From the NCBI GenBank assembly GCA_002284855.1, contig CP015603.1:744001-808000 (forward strand): a stretch of 64,000 nucleotides of DNA. The letters are read 5' to 3'. Shown here in pieces: positions 8,412-17,512 of this stretch. Made by a program: the position numbers and the translations under genes. Each line of letters opens with the position of its first letter. The first letter of the stretch is position 1. This DNA is from Actinobacteria bacterium IMCC25003. GTDB lineage: Bacteria; Actinomycetota; Actinomycetes; Nanopelagicales; Nanopelagicaceae. The notes beneath the pieces are model-generated. The model saw only the letters and a list, made by a program, of their open reading frames with translations, was not told the DNA's origin and made no database searches.

Positions 8412-8423
8412 TAAGATTCACAA
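8412..8423 (+). promoter_or_regulatory. Leaderless -10 element, enoyl-CoA hydratase gene
   Basis: TAAGAT at 8412-8417, 6 bases, then ATG 8424. Confidence 0.5.
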
Positions 8424-9167
8424 ATGACGGAGATTACGACTTCAACGCAGGGCCAGACTCTTGTAATTCGCCTGAATCGTCCAGAGAAGATGAACGCGAT
8501 AACTCGAGGAATGTATGGAGAGTTGGCTCAAAATCTTAATAATGCAGCTGAGGATGAATCCATCCGCTGCGTTGTGATTACAAGCGAGGGTGATCATTTC
8601 ACTGCAGGCAACGATATTCGGGACTTTATGTCTAATCCGCCTACGGAAGAAGATTCGGATGTCGCAAAGTTTCTAGGTTCGCTCCTCGAATTTCCCAAGC
8701 CGCTTCTCGCGGCAGTAAAAGGAAATGCAGTGGGAGTTGGAACCACAATGTTGTTGCATTGCGACGTCGTCGTTGCTTCACCGACTGCCCAATTTTCTAT
8801 GCCATTTACTTCTCTGGGATTGGTTCCTGAGGCTGGTTCGAGCAAGTTATTCCCAGAGCTTGTGGGATATCAACGGGCGGCAAAGATCTTTATGACCGGA
8901 GAATCGTTCTCGGCTGATGCGGCACTTGAGATGGGAATGATTGCCAGCATTGCAGGAGATCCTGAAGCAGAAGCGCTTGCAATCGCCGAAAAGATTGCGC
9001 AACAACCTCCCAAGGCGATTATGAATACCAAAGCGCTCATGAAGGCCAATAAGCACGATGCAGTAGCTCATGTCATGCGTGCAGAGTTCCAGCTCTTTGC
9101 ACTCGCACTTCAATCCGAAGAAGCGGCTGAAGCCTTTATGAAATTTATGTCATCGAGAGGAAAGTAA
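8424..9167 (+). CDS. Enoyl-CoA hydratase/isomerase family protein
   Basis: This 247-residue crotonase-fold protein has the N-terminal LNRPEKMNAIT strand, the CoA-binding and first oxyanion-hole segment GDHFTAGNDI, and the second oxyanion-hole block AVKGNAVGVGTTMLLHCD. Where hydratases carry a catalytic Glu it reads LGLVPEAGSS, keeping one acidic residue, as in many isomerase-like members. Substrates would be acyl-CoA thioesters; the exact reaction (hydration, isomerisation) is not decided by the motifs. The stop TAA is followed directly by the ATG of the SDR gene, so they form one operon that follows the ino1 terminator. Confidence 0.85.
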   Translation: MTEITTSTQGQTLVIRLNRPEKMNAITRGMYGELAQNLNNAAEDESIRCVVITSEGDHFTAGNDIRDFMSNPPTEEDSDVAKFLGSLLEFPKPLLAAVKGNAVGVGTTMLLHCDVVVASPTAQFSMPFTSLGLVPEAGSSKLFPELVGYQRAAKIFMTGESFSADAALEMGMIASIAGDPEAEALAIAEKIAQQPPKAIMNTKALMKANKHDAVAHVMRAEFQLFALALQSEEAAEAFMKFMSSRGK

Positions 9168-9998
9168 ATGTCACTTCAAGGAAAGCGCATATTCATCACC
9201 GGAGGGTCGCGCGGTATTGGATTAGCAATCGCACTTCGTGCAGCCCAAGATGGAGCCTCTGTAGCTATTGCGGCCAAGACCTCGGATCCCAATCCAAAGT
9301 TACCTGGCACTATCCATACAGCTGCAGAGGAAATCCGAGCAGCCGGTGGAACCGCGCTTCCTATCCAATGCGATCTTCGTGATGAGAATCAGATAAGTGA
9401 GGCAATTGCTCTCGCAGCTAAAGAGTTCGGTGGCATCGATATTCTGATCAACAACGCAAGTGCTATCAATTTAACTCGCACAGAAGACACCCCTGCTAAG
9501 CGATTTGATCTCATGTTTGACGTCAACGTGCGTGGAACGTTCCTTACTTCCCAAGCTGCAATCCCATACCTACGCGAGTCAGCCGAAGCTGGTCGCAACC
9601 CACATATTCTGACTCTCTCGCCTCCTCTTTCGATGAAGGCGAAGTGGTTTAAGAATCACGTTGCCTACACAATGGCGAAGTACGGAATGAGTATGTGCGT
9701 CTTAGGAATGTCTGAAGAGTTCAAGCGAGACGGAATTGCAGTAAATGCGCTGTGGCCTCGTACTGCAATCGATACTGCCGCACTTCAAATGATTCCTGGA
9801 GTAGATACAGCTGCCTGCAGAACTCCAGAAATTCTCTCGGATTCTGCTTACATTATTCTCAATCGCAACTCTAAAGAATGCACAGGTAACTTCTTTGTTG
9901 ACGATGAAGTTCTAGCATCCGAGGGAGTAACTGATCTTGAGAAGTATTCAGTAGTTCCCGGCACGAAGGATTTCTTGCTCGACTTCTTCCTCGACTAA
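9168..9998 (+). CDS. SDR-family oxidoreductase (HSDL2-like)
   Basis: This 276-residue short-chain dehydrogenase has the NADP-type glycine motif TGGSRGIGLAIAL, the NNAS motif, and the active-site Tyr-x3-Lys in AYTMAKYGMS. The segment PKLPGTIHTAAEEIRAAGG is characteristic of the HSDL2/citronellol-dehydrogenase-like branch, whose members are linked to fatty-acid or terpenoid metabolism. The catalytic Ser lies in TLSPPLS. Coupled with the preceding crotonase-family gene, it could act on a hydroxyacyl substrate, but that is only inferred from position. Confidence 0.85.
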   Translation: MSLQGKRIFITGGSRGIGLAIALRAAQDGASVAIAAKTSDPNPKLPGTIHTAAEEIRAAGGTALPIQCDLRDENQISEAIALAAKEFGGIDILINNASAINLTRTEDTPAKRFDLMFDVNVRGTFLTSQAAIPYLRESAEAGRNPHILTLSPPLSMKAKWFKNHVAYTMAKYGMSMCVLGMSEEFKRDGIAVNALWPRTAIDTAALQMIPGVDTAACRTPEILSDSAYIILNRNSKECTGNFFVDDEVLASEGVTDLEKYSVVPGTKDFLLDFFLD

Positions 9999-10002
9999 AA
10001 AG

Positions 10003-10749
10003 TTAGAGACGCCCAGCCTGATGTAAGGCGCTGAGGAAGTCCTTGAGCTCTTGGGTCTGCGGATTACTAAAGATCGCATCTGGAGTCCCTGATTCATGGA
10101 CTCGCCCCTTATGTAGAAATACAACGCTATCGGCAATTTTCTTGGCGAATCCCATCTCGTGGGTTGCGATCACCATCGTCATACCTTCTTGCTTTAGCTC
10201 CGAGATCAAGGTCAAGACCTCAGCGATGAGTACAGGATCGAGAGCGCTGGTTACCTCATCGAGAAGGAGAATCTTTGGATTTGTCGCTACTGCTCGAATA
10301 ATGGCAACACGTTGCTGCTGTCCACCACTGAGTAAATTCGGAAATTCATCGGCCTTATCGGCAAGACCAAAGCGCTGAAGTAAATCACGCGCATTCTTAT
10401 CTGCAACATCTTTCTTGACGCCATGTACAAGACGTGGAGCGAGTGTGATGTTGTCAACGACAGATAAGTGAGGAAAGAGATTAAATGCTTGGAAAACTGA
10501 CCCGATCTGACCTCGGACTGAATCGATATCTGTTCCGTAGGCTGAGATATCTGCTCCATCGAGGTTTATCTGTCCATCATTGAGCTCTTCAAGGAGGTTC
10601 ATGCAGCGCATCAAGGTGCTCTTACCCGAGCCGCTGGCACCAATAATTACAGTCGCAGATTGGGCCGGAAAATTGATGGAGACATCATCGAGTACGAGAT
10701 TCTCGCCGAAAGATTTGCGAAGATTCTTGATCTCAAAGAGTGCGCTCAT
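10003..10749 (-). CDS. Amino acid ABC transporter, ATP-binding protein (GlnQ type)
   Basis: About 248 residues. Walker A is GASGSGKSTLMR, the Q-loop lies in GSVFQAFNLFPH, the signature is LLSGGQQQRVAI, Walker B is ILLLDEVTSALDP, and the switch His is in IATHEMGFAKK. This is the polar amino acid uptake (PAAT) class. GTG 10758 overlaps the permease stop, but ATG 10749 has AGGGA about 11 bases upstream and fits the family N-terminus (SALFEIKNL) better. It is the last gene of a binding protein-permease-ATPase operon on the minus strand. Confidence 0.93.
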   Translation of the reverse strand: MSALFEIKNLRKSFGENLVLDDVSINFPAQSATVIIGASGSGKSTLMRCMNLLEELNDGQINLDGADISAYGTDIDSVRGQIGSVFQAFNLFPHLSVVDNITLAPRLVHGVKKDVADKNARDLLQRFGLADKADEFPNLLSGGQQQRVAIIRAVATNPKILLLDEVTSALDPVLIAEVLTLISELKQEGMTMVIATHEMGFAKKIADSVVFLHKGRVHESGTPDAIFSNPQTQELKDFLSALHQAGRL

Positions 10750-10754
10750 GGCTA

Positions 10755-11600
10755 TCACTGTCCCTGTGCACGTTGGCGCGCATCTTGTTTACGTGTAAGC
10801 CAATCAGTGAAGCGAGTAAGAGGAATAGTGAGAAGTACGAAGAGAGCTCCTGCAACGAGGTAGGGCGTGAAGTTAAATGATTGAGCGGTTTGAATCCCAG
10901 CTGCGCGGATGGCATCGACTGCTCCGAGGACAGAGATAAGACCCGAGTCCTTCTGCAAAGAGACGAGATCATTGAGCAGCGGGGGAGTGACGTTACGAAA
11001 AGCTTGTGGCAGAACTACGTGCTCGAGCGTTTGAGATTGGGTAAGTCCGAGTGCTCGAGCAGCCTGGCGTTGTGTTGGATTGACTCCTTCAATTCCGGCG
11101 CGAATAACTTCAGCTACATACGCTGAGTAGGTCAAGACCAGGGCAACGGTTCCTAAAACCACAGCCGAATTGGGGATCCAGCTAATGCGAAGTCCTGGAA
11201 TTCCAAGGCCTACGAGCAATAAAACCAGCAGTAACGGAAGCCCACGGAAGAGATCTGTGTAGATAGTTGCTACGAGGCGGACTGGATAGAGAACTGGTGA
11301 CGTCGTAGTCCGGGCGATTGCAATGAGTAGACCGAGAAGGAGTACAAAAAATTCAGCGATTATTAAGACGCGGAGGTTGAGAAGTAGCCCATGAAAGACA
11401 GAGGGCATGGCTTGTATCGCATAATGCCAATTGAAGAATGAATTCTTTACCATTTCATAGCCCTGTGCACCTGTAACAACGACTACAAGAATGAAACCGA
11501 GAGCCAATGTGCTGGAAAGGGCTATAAGGGTGGAACGACGAGAGGCCCGACGCTTGGCAGCTTCGCGTTGCAATTGCAACGCAGATGGCTGATAAGTCAT
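10755..11600 (-). CDS. Amino acid ABC transporter, permease
   Basis: This 281-residue His/Glu/Gln/Arg-type (HEQM) permease has a short cytoplasmic basic N-terminus (AAKRRASRRS), about five or more membrane helices, and the EAA loop in AARALGLTQSQTLEHVVLPQAFR. The opening FRGLPLLLVLLL segment is typical of the class. A single permease gene suggests a homodimer. It sits 42 bases after the binding-protein gene and overlaps the alternative start of the ATPase gene. Confidence 0.93.
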   Translation of the reverse strand: MTYQPSALQLQREAAKRRASRRSTLIALSSTLALGFILVVVVTGAQGYEMVKNSFFNWHYAIQAMPSVFHGLLLNLRVLIIAEFFVLLLGLLIAIARTTTSPVLYPVRLVATIYTDLFRGLPLLLVLLLVGLGIPGLRISWIPNSAVVLGTVALVLTYSAYVAEVIRAGIEGVNPTQRQAARALGLTQSQTLEHVVLPQAFRNVTPPLLNDLVSLQKDSGLISVLGAVDAIRAAGIQTAQSFNFTPYLVAGALFVLLTIPLTRFTDWLTRKQDARQRAQGQ

Positions 11601-11642
11601 CGGACCTCTCGCTTTCCTAAGAATGTAATACGAAGTGAAGTA

Positions 11643-12464
11643 TTACTTGAGAACTGGTGCGCCGACTGTACTTGCGAGCCAAGTATCAGCAATCTTTGCA
11701 AGAGTTCCATTTGCACGAAGAGAGTCAACAGCAGCTGTTACATCCTTAGTGAGTTTGCTCCCCTTTGAAAGCACGAGACCGAACTGCTCGCCACCAGCTT
11801 GAGCAGGGAACTGACCGACGATGAGGCCGTTCTCAAGATCCACAGCTGTGATGTAGAAAGCGGTGGGAAGGTCAACGACAAGGCCGTCAATCTGTCCATT
11901 CGCAAGTGCTTGCTTTGCAACATCGTTGGTATCAAAGACAGCAGGTGCCTGTGTTGGCTTAATGACGTCAGTGATGGTTGCGTAAGAAGTTGTTCCAACC
12001 TGAGCTCCGAGCTTTGCGCCCTTGAGATCTGCGATGGACTTTGCTCCTGCAATCTTTGAACCCTTCACTGTGATGACTGTCTGAGATACGTCGTAGTAGC
12101 CAGATGAGAAGTCAACTGCCTTCTTACGCTCATCAGTGATGGAGACCTGGTTGATATCGAAGTCAAAATCCTTGCAACCTGGCTGGATTACCTTATTGAA
12201 AGGAACCTTTACCCACTCAACCTTGTCAGCTGAGTAACCGAGTTCTTTCGCAACTGCATATGCAACTGCTGCTTCGTAACCCTTACCGTTTGAAGGGGTG
12301 TTGTTATCAAACCATGGACCGTATGCAGGATCGTCAGTTCCGATAGTAAGGACGCCTTCCTTAATCTGGCCGCAACCAGAGCTCTTCTGAGCATTTACAA
12401 CTGGAATAGCAATCGCAACGATTGCAACGAGTGCTACGAGAGCAACTTTGATTTTTGTATTCAA
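11643..12464 (-). CDS. Amino acid ABC transporter, substrate-binding protein
   Basis: This 273-residue family-3 periplasmic-type binding protein starts at TTG with GGAAAG just upstream. A Sec signal peptide ends near PVVNA-QKSS; there is no lipobox, so it may be released or anchored in another way. The mature part has the GVLTIGTDDPAYGPW opening, a two-lobe architecture, the family segment FDINQVSITDERKKAVDFS, and GAKLGAQVGTTSY. The ligand is a polar amino acid, most likely basic or glutamine-type; sequence alone does not decide. Confidence 0.92.
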   Translation of the reverse strand: MNTKIKVALVALVAIVAIAIPVVNAQKSSGCGQIKEGVLTIGTDDPAYGPWFDNNTPSNGKGYEAAVAYAVAKELGYSADKVEWVKVPFNKVIQPGCKDFDFDINQVSITDERKKAVDFSSGYYDVSQTVITVKGSKIAGAKSIADLKGAKLGAQVGTTSYATITDVIKPTQAPAVFDTNDVAKQALANGQIDGLVVDLPTAFYITAVDLENGLIVGQFPAQAGGEQFGLVLSKGSKLTKDVTAAVDSLRANGTLAKIADTWLASTVGAPVLK

Positions 12465-12565
12465 CTTTCCACGCCTTTCATTGAGGGGCTTCTTGGGAAA
12501 TTTATGACCGACGCGAAGACTACCAAGAGTGCTCTGGTGTTTGAAACCGCGTAATCTTCGGCGCT

Positions 12566-13975
12566 ATGAACCTTGAATTGAACGGAACAAACGTCATTCG
12601 CGAGAGCGAACGTCAGGGCAAAGCGTCATCTCTCTTCTGGCCATGGTGTGGTGCAAACGTTTCGCTTTTAGCGCTCTCATATGGATCGTTCTTCCTTGGA
12701 TTTGGAATCTCTTTCTGGCAAGCAACGCTTGCTGCAATCCTTGGCACAGTTCTCTCTTTCTTATTAGTAGGAGTCAGCTCGCTTGCGGGTAAGAAATCGA
12801 ATGCACCAACAATGGTGCTTTCTCGTGCGACATTTGGAGTTAAAGGCAACCTCATTCCAGGTGCGCTTTCTTATTTGATTTTCGTTGGTTGGGAGACCGT
12901 TCTTGTCTCTCTTGCAACCCTTGCAACCGGAACAGTCTTTGTACGTGTGGGGCATCTTGAACATAACACTGCAATGATTATTGGATTTGCTATCTCAGTC
13001 GCACTTACTGTCTCTGCAGGCGTTCTTGGTTTTGACGTCATTATGAAACTGCAGCGTTATCTCACTTCTATCACTATCGTGATGACTCTTGTCTATATCG
13101 CTCTTACTATTTCCAAGGTTGATTGGGCGGCGCTCACTTCTATGAAGTCGGGTTCACTGCAAGGATTTATCGGAGCGTTGATATTCGGAGCAACAGGTAT
13201 TGGTCTCGGTTGGGTTAACTCCGCCGCCGACTATTCACGCTATCTTCCGCGCACTGTCTCGAGTCGCGGTGTGATCGGCTGGACAGTTTTTGGTGCATCA
13301 ATCGTTCCGATTATTCTCGTCATTTATGGAGCGGCACTTTCAGGAAGTAGCAAGGATCTTTCAGAAGCGATTGCATCTGATCCAATCGGTGCACTTACAA
13401 CAATTCTTCCAACGTGGTACCTAATCATCTTCGCACTCGTTGCGATTCTCGGTTTAGTTGGGGGAGCAATCCTTGACCTCTACTCTTCAGGGTTAACACT
13501 TATCTCTCTAGGACTGCCGGTGAAGCGACATATTGCCGCTTCCTTCGATGCGGTCCTGATGCTTATCGGAACTATCTACTTCGTCTGGATTGCCGATGAC
13601 TTCTTCTTCCCGTTCCAGGGTTTCTTGATCACTCTCGGAGTACCCATTGCTACGTGGTCTGCCATCTTTGTTACCGATGTCTTGATGCGTAAGAGTTACC
13701 ATGAAGAAGATCTCTATAAGTCGAATGGTCGATATGGTTCCTGGAATGTGGGATCCATCGCAGTCATGGCACTCGGAACCTTTGTAGGGTGGGGATTTGT
13801 CACCAATACATTCGCAAGCTGGCTATCGTGGCAGGGATATTTCCTCGGAGCCATCGGCGGAAAAGATGGAGCTTGGGCTTACGCAAACCTAGGAGTCTTC
13901 TTCGCTCTCATTATTGGGTTTATCGGATATTACTTCGTTGCTCGATCGACTATAGCGAAGCAGGAAAACGCCTAA
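12566..13975 (+). CDS. NCS1-family nucleobase:cation symporter (purine/cytosine permease)
   Basis: This 469-residue membrane protein has about twelve hydrophobic segments. Diagnostic NCS1 features are the N-terminal FWPWCGANVSLLALSYG, the PTMVLSRATFGVKG segment in the first repeat, and NSAADYSRYLPR in the middle. Members import cytosine, purines, allantoin, thiamine precursors or hydantoins with H+ or Na+. Actinobacterial relatives are usually called cytosine permeases, but the ligand is not determined. TAATCT lies 8 bases before the ATG. The 3' end overlaps the convergent NhaA-like gene by 26 bases. Confidence 0.87.
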   Translation: MNLELNGTNVIRESERQGKASSLFWPWCGANVSLLALSYGSFFLGFGISFWQATLAAILGTVLSFLLVGVSSLAGKKSNAPTMVLSRATFGVKGNLIPGALSYLIFVGWETVLVSLATLATGTVFVRVGHLEHNTAMIIGFAISVALTVSAGVLGFDVIMKLQRYLTSITIVMTLVYIALTISKVDWAALTSMKSGSLQGFIGALIFGATGIGLGWVNSAADYSRYLPRTVSSRGVIGWTVFGASIVPIILVIYGAALSGSSKDLSEAIASDPIGALTTILPTWYLIIFALVAILGLVGGAILDLYSSGLTLISLGLPVKRHIAASFDAVLMLIGTIYFVWIADDFFFPFQGFLITLGVPIATWSAIFVTDVLMRKSYHEEDLYKSNGRYGSWNVGSIAVMALGTFVGWGFVTNTFASWLSWQGYFLGAIGGKDGAWAYANLGVFFALIIGFIGYYFVARSTIAKQENA

Positions 13976-14744
13976 GCCAGAGTACTCCGCACAATCCAGA
14001 AACGATGGCGGCAAAGAAGAGCCCCATTCGAACTTGAGCCAACTCTGATTCGGTCTGAAGTGTAATTTCAGCGATAACAATAGAAACTGTAAGCCCCATG
14101 CCTGCGAGGAATCCGATTCCGACGACTTCTTTGATCTCAAGCGCAGATGGAAGTGTGAGCTTAGTAAATCTGGTTGCGAGACATGTAAAGAGAGTGATTC
14201 CGAGGACTTTGCCAACTACACGAGCAATCACTATCGAGGTAGAGATTTTCTCTGTTGAAACAGAGAAATCGAGTTGAGTGAGAAGGTTGATAAATATATA
14301 GACCGGAATAACTACAAAGGTGGCGATGGGCGAAAGAATTGCAATGAGTCGATGGCGGAAGGGAAGTACAAAACCAATTGTTGCGGCTCCCAGCGTGTAG
14401 ATGGCGCTAGCAAGGTGAAGATCATCGCTAAAGAAAATTCCAATAACAACGAGAGAGAAGAAGTCATCTGCTACAGCAAGAGTAAGAAGGAAGAGTCGAA
14501 CGGCAGGGTTTACCCGCTTGCCCAAGATACTCAAAGCTCCAATCGCCAGCGCAACATCTGTAGGCATTGAAACTGCCCATGCCCGTGATCCCGGGACCAA
14601 GAGAGTGAAAATCAGAGCTGGTAGAAGCATCCCGCCAAGTGCTGAGATTGCAGGAAGAATTGCGTCCTTAGGACGTTGTAGCCCCTCTCTAATTTCGAGA
14701 CCGATCAATACAAAGAAGATAAAGGTCAGAATCTCGGAAAGCAT
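13950..14744 (-). CDS. N-terminally short NhaA-like Na+/H+ antiporter
   Basis: 264 residues against roughly 390-430 for NhaA. Alignment by eye begins at the helix usually near residue 70 (FFVLIGLEIREGL) and continues to the normal C-terminus. The functional core is kept: PTDVALAIGAL (periplasmic Asp) and the paired aspartates in AVADDFFSLVVIG, equivalent to E. coli Asp163-Asp164. An in-frame TAA directly precedes the ATG, and the glnA terminator lies only about 60 bases beyond it, so the missing first helices are not encoded nearby. It may be a compact form or a decaying copy. Confidence 0.7.
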   Translation of the reverse strand: MLSEILTFIFFVLIGLEIREGLQRPKDAILPAISALGGMLLPALIFTLLVPGSRAWAVSMPTDVALAIGALSILGKRVNPAVRLFLLTLAVADDFFSLVVIGIFFSDDLHLASAIYTLGAATIGFVLPFRHRLIAILSPIATFVVIPVYIFINLLTQLDFSVSTEKISTSIVIARVVGKVLGITLFTCLATRFTKLTLPSALEIKEVVGIGFLAGMGLTVSIVIAEITLQTESELAQVRMGLFFAAIVSGLCGVLWLRRFPASL

Positions 14745-14805
14745 GGCTTAAGGGTAACCCCACTTCTCTTTCTGAACTCTCTTTGCGGGAGATGTGGGCA
14801 AAGAA

Positions 14806-14835
14806 AAGAACCCCGCCATTTCTGACGGGGTTCTT
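14806..14835 (-). terminator. Terminator after glnA
   Basis: A perfect 10-base-pair stem, AAGAACCCCG with CGGGGTTCTT, encloses a 10-base loop. It lies just 3' of glnA on the minus strand and is followed there by TTTCTTTT, a typical intrinsic terminator. Confidence 0.85.
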
Positions 14836-14848
14836 GATGTAATACTTT

Positions 14849-16282
14849 TTAGATGTCGTAGTAGAGCTCGAACTCAGCTGGGTGCGGACGTAGGCGCACA
14901 TAATCAACTTCGTTCTTACGCTTCCATTCGATCCATGTTGAGATGAGATCTTCTGTAAAGACTCCACCCTTTGTGAGGAAGTCATGGTCCTTCTCGAGTG
15001 AATCGAGAACTGCATCGAGTGAACCTGGAACCTGTGGGATAGCTGCAGCTTCTGCGCCCTCGAGTTCGTAGAGATCCTTATCAACTGGAGCAGGTGGTTC
15101 GATCTTGTTGACGATTCCATCGATACCAGCCATGAGCATTGCTGCAAATGCGAGGTATGGGTTTGATGATGGATCTGGGCAACGGAATTCAACGCGCTTT
15201 GCCTTTGGTGATGAACCGGTAATTGGAATACGGATACATGCTGAACGGTTACGAGCTGAGAAAACGAGGTTTACTGGCGCTTCGTATCCTGGAACCAAAC
15301 GACGGTATGAGTTCACTGTTGGGTTAGTGAATGCAAGAAGTGATGGAGCATGCTTCAAGAGACCACCGATATACCAGCGAGCCATATCTGAAAGATCGCC
15401 ATATGTGCCAGCTTCGAAGAAGAGTGGCTTGCCATCTTTCCAAAGTGATTGGTGAACGTGCATACCTGAACCGTTATCTCCGAAGAGTGGCTTTGGCATA
15501 AATGTTGCAGTCTTGCCGCCTTCCCATGCAACGTTACGAATGATGTACTTAAACTTCATCAATTCGTCGCCTGCGGAGAGAATATCTGTGAAGCGGTAGT
15601 TGATCTCCATCTGGCCAGCAGTTCCCACTTCGTGGTGCGAACGTTCAACCTGAAGACCTGCACGGCCGAGTTCCATAACCATTTCGTCACGGAGATCAGC
15701 AAACTGATCTGTTGGAGATACAGGGAAGTAACCACCCTTGATACGTGTGCGATAACCACGGTTAGGTGTTCCATCTGGATCTGCAACGATTCCTGTATTC
15801 CACGCGCCTTCATATGAATCAATGTGGTGGTAAGCCTCGTTTATTCCGGTCTTGAAGCGAACCGCATCGAAGACGTAGAACTCTGCCTCAGGAGCGAAGA
15901 ATGCCTGATCTGCAATACCAGTTGACTTCAAGAAATCTACTGCCTTCTTAACGACACCACGTGGGTCGCGTGAGTAAGGGGTGTTATCTGTTGGATTGTG
16001 AACAGAGAAGATGATGACCAAAGTCTTTTCAAGGCGGAATGGATCAATGAATGCTGATTCTGGAACTGGAAGCAACTTCATGTCAGATTCGTGGATTGAC
16101 TGGAATCCGCGAATTGATGAACCGTCGAACATCAGACCATCTGTGAAGACTGCTTCATCGAATGATTCAACAGGAACGTTGAAGTGGTGCTGAATTCCTG
16201 GAAGGTCTGTAAATCGTACGTCGACGAGCTTTACATCTTCCTTCTTAATGTATGCAAAAATTTCTGAAGAATTCTTAAACAT
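14849..16282 (-). CDS. glnA: Glutamine synthetase type I
   Basis: This 477-residue dodecameric-type enzyme makes glutamine from glutamate, ammonia and ATP. The N-terminal latch region ([16 protein letters not shown]), the ATP site ([12 protein letters not shown]), the glutamate-binding segment ([13 protein letters not shown]) and the Arg/Glu-rich [10 protein letters not shown] block are all present. The C-terminal DKDLYEL carries the Tyr adenylylated in the GlnA1 (beta) type, so control by GlnE is expected. It is a single-gene unit with its own terminator and a GlnR-like box upstream. The position next to RDD, DUF4191 and lipA/lipB genes matches the mycobacterial glnA1 locus. Confidence 0.96.
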   Translation of the reverse strand: MFKNSSEIFAYIKKEDVKLVDVRFTDLPGIQHHFNVPVESFDEAVFTDGLMFDGSSIRGFQSIHESDMKLLPVPESAFIDPFRLEKTLVIIFSVHNPTDNTPYSRDPRGVVKKAVDFLKSTGIADQAFFAPEAEFYVFDAVRFKTGINEAYHHIDSYEGAWNTGIVADPDGTPNRGYRTRIKGGYFPVSPTDQFADLRDEMVMELGRAGLQVERSHHEVGTAGQMEINYRFTDILSAGDELMKFKYIIRNVAWEGGKTATFMPKPLFGDNGSGMHVHQSLWKDGKPLFFEAGTYGDLSDMARWYIGGLLKHAPSLLAFTNPTVNSYRRLVPGYEAPVNLVFSARNRSACIRIPITGSSPKAKRVEFRCPDPSSNPYLAFAAMLMAGIDGIVNKIEPPAPVDKDLYELEGAEAAAIPQVPGSLDAVLDSLEKDHDFLTKGGVFTEDLISTWIEWKRKNEVDYVRLRPHPAEFELYYDI

Positions 16283-16388
16283 ATGTTGTACTCCAATTGA
16301 GGCTGTTTATCGCCCAGCCGCCTCTTCATTGAGTACCGCTGATGGAGTGAAGGCTAGTTTGCCCGAGTAAAAAAGTCATAATTTGGGT

Positions 16389-16404
16389 GTTACAACTGTG
16401 TTAC
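16389..16404 (-). promoter_or_regulatory. glnA: GlnR-like box upstream of glnA
   Basis: On the minus strand GTAAC (16404-16400), 6 bases, GTAAC (16393-16389) fits the actinobacterial GlnR half-site pattern gTnAC-n6-GnAAC. CTGAC lies another 6 bases upstream, as a possible third half-site. The box is about 107 bases before the glnA ATG. Confidence 0.6.
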
Positions 16405-16448
16405 ATCATCGTCAGATGGCTCACATCGCGGACACCCAAGGCTCGGGC

Positions 16449-16460
16449 TAGGCTTGCGCC
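16449..16460 (+). promoter_or_regulatory. Leaderless -10 element, RDD gene
   Basis: TAGGCT at 16449-16454, 6 bases, then ATG 16461. Confidence 0.5.
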
Positions 16461-16835
16461 ATGTATCCACGCGTGAGTCAGGGTCGTCGCCTAATGGGTA
16501 TCACGATTGACTGGCTGGCCTGCTACGCAATCTCTCTGGGGTTCTTCGCCGGATCTGGTTCTCTGACCGACCGCGTGCCCCACGCCCGAATTCCCGTACT
16601 CATTCTCCTGTTCGCCGAATACACCATCTTTGTGGCGCTCGGGGGAGCCTCGTTCGGCCATCGATTGGTTGGCCTCAAAGTTGTGCGCTTCTCTGACGGG
16701 GGTTCACCGACACCGCTTCAGGCTCTTATTCGGGGCGCACTCTTAATGCCCCTCATCACCGCAATTACCTTCGATGAAAATGGTCGCGGAATCAATGAGC
16801 GGTTCTCAAATACTGTTTTGGTGAAGGTTCGCTAG
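16461..16835 (+). CDS. RDD-family membrane protein
   Basis: A 124-residue integral membrane protein. The RDD pattern is visible as GRRLMGITIDWL in the first helix (the Asp), GHRLVGLKVVR after the second and an Arg in ALIRGALL before the third. Three hydrophobic segments are present. RDD proteins have no uniform function; some are ion antiporters. The gene adjoins, tail to tail, the DUF4191 gene with no spacer, an arrangement conserved in actinobacteria between glnA and lipA. Confidence 0.85.
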   Translation: MYPRVSQGRRLMGITIDWLACYAISLGFFAGSGSLTDRVPHARIPVLILLFAEYTIFVALGGASFGHRLVGLKVVRFSDGGSPTPLQALIRGALLMPLITAITFDENGRGINERFSNTVLVKVR

Positions 16836-17507
16836 TTAGCGAATCTTTGTTCCCTTAGGCATTGGACCCTTTGGAATTGGCATAGACATTCCGCCAACAG
16901 CTTTCAGGCGCGCACGAACTTCGCGCATCTGGTGAGCAGATAACTTCTTAGGAAGTTTGGTGAGGTGCTTCTGAAGTTTGCGAATTGGAACCTGGCCATC
17001 GCCATCTCCGACATAAACCTCAGTGATGGGAACGCCAGGAGCAAATCGCTCTGACTTCTTCTTCTCGTCCTGCATCATCTGGCGAACAGCGAACCCGCCT
17101 TCACCAGTGATAACGATTCCTGCGCGACCAACGCTGCGGTGGACCATATCTTGCTGGCGATTAACTGCGACAGCAGGAGTTGTTGTCCAACCTTTGCGAA
17201 TAGCCATGAGGACGCTTGCCCCTGCACCGATCTGACCTTCGATTGATGAGTAAGCAGCAGAACCTGCGACGCGAGTAAAGAAGAACATGGTTGCAAGAGC
17301 AGCTAACGGAATAGTGACAAAGCCGCCGTAGACAGGATGTCCGAATGCGAAACCAAGGGAGATACCGACAACAAGTACGACCACAAAGATTGCTACGAGG
17401 GCTATTCCGATCCAAGGCTTTACAGATTTTGTGACGTTATAAGCATCGCGAAATGTCTGAAAACGAGGAGTCTTGATCTTTGCTTCCTTATTCTTCTTCT
17501 TAAACAT
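16836..17507 (-). CDS. DUF4191 membrane protein
   Basis: 223 residues. A basic cytoplasmic N-terminus (KKKNKEAKIK) precedes two transmembrane helices (WIGIALVAIFVVVLVVG and a segment near residue 60-80), followed by a cytoplasmic domain with HRSVGRAGIVITGEG and a Lys/Pro/Met-rich tail. This matches the actinobacterial DUF4191 family, found beside lipA/lipB in many genomes. Function is unknown. It starts 5 bases after the plsC stop and is the last gene of the lipB-lipA-plsC operon. Confidence 0.82.
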   Translation of the reverse strand: MFKKKNKEAKIKTPRFQTFRDAYNVTKSVKPWIGIALVAIFVVVLVVGISLGFAFGHPVYGGFVTIPLAALATMFFFTRVAGSAAYSSIEGQIGAGASVLMAIRKGWTTTPAVAVNRQQDMVHRSVGRAGIVITGEGGFAVRQMMQDEKKKSERFAPGVPITEVYVGDGDGQVPIRKLQKHLTKLPKKLSAHQMREVRARLKAVGGMSMPIPKGPMPKGTKIR

Positions 17508-17512
17508 GCGCG

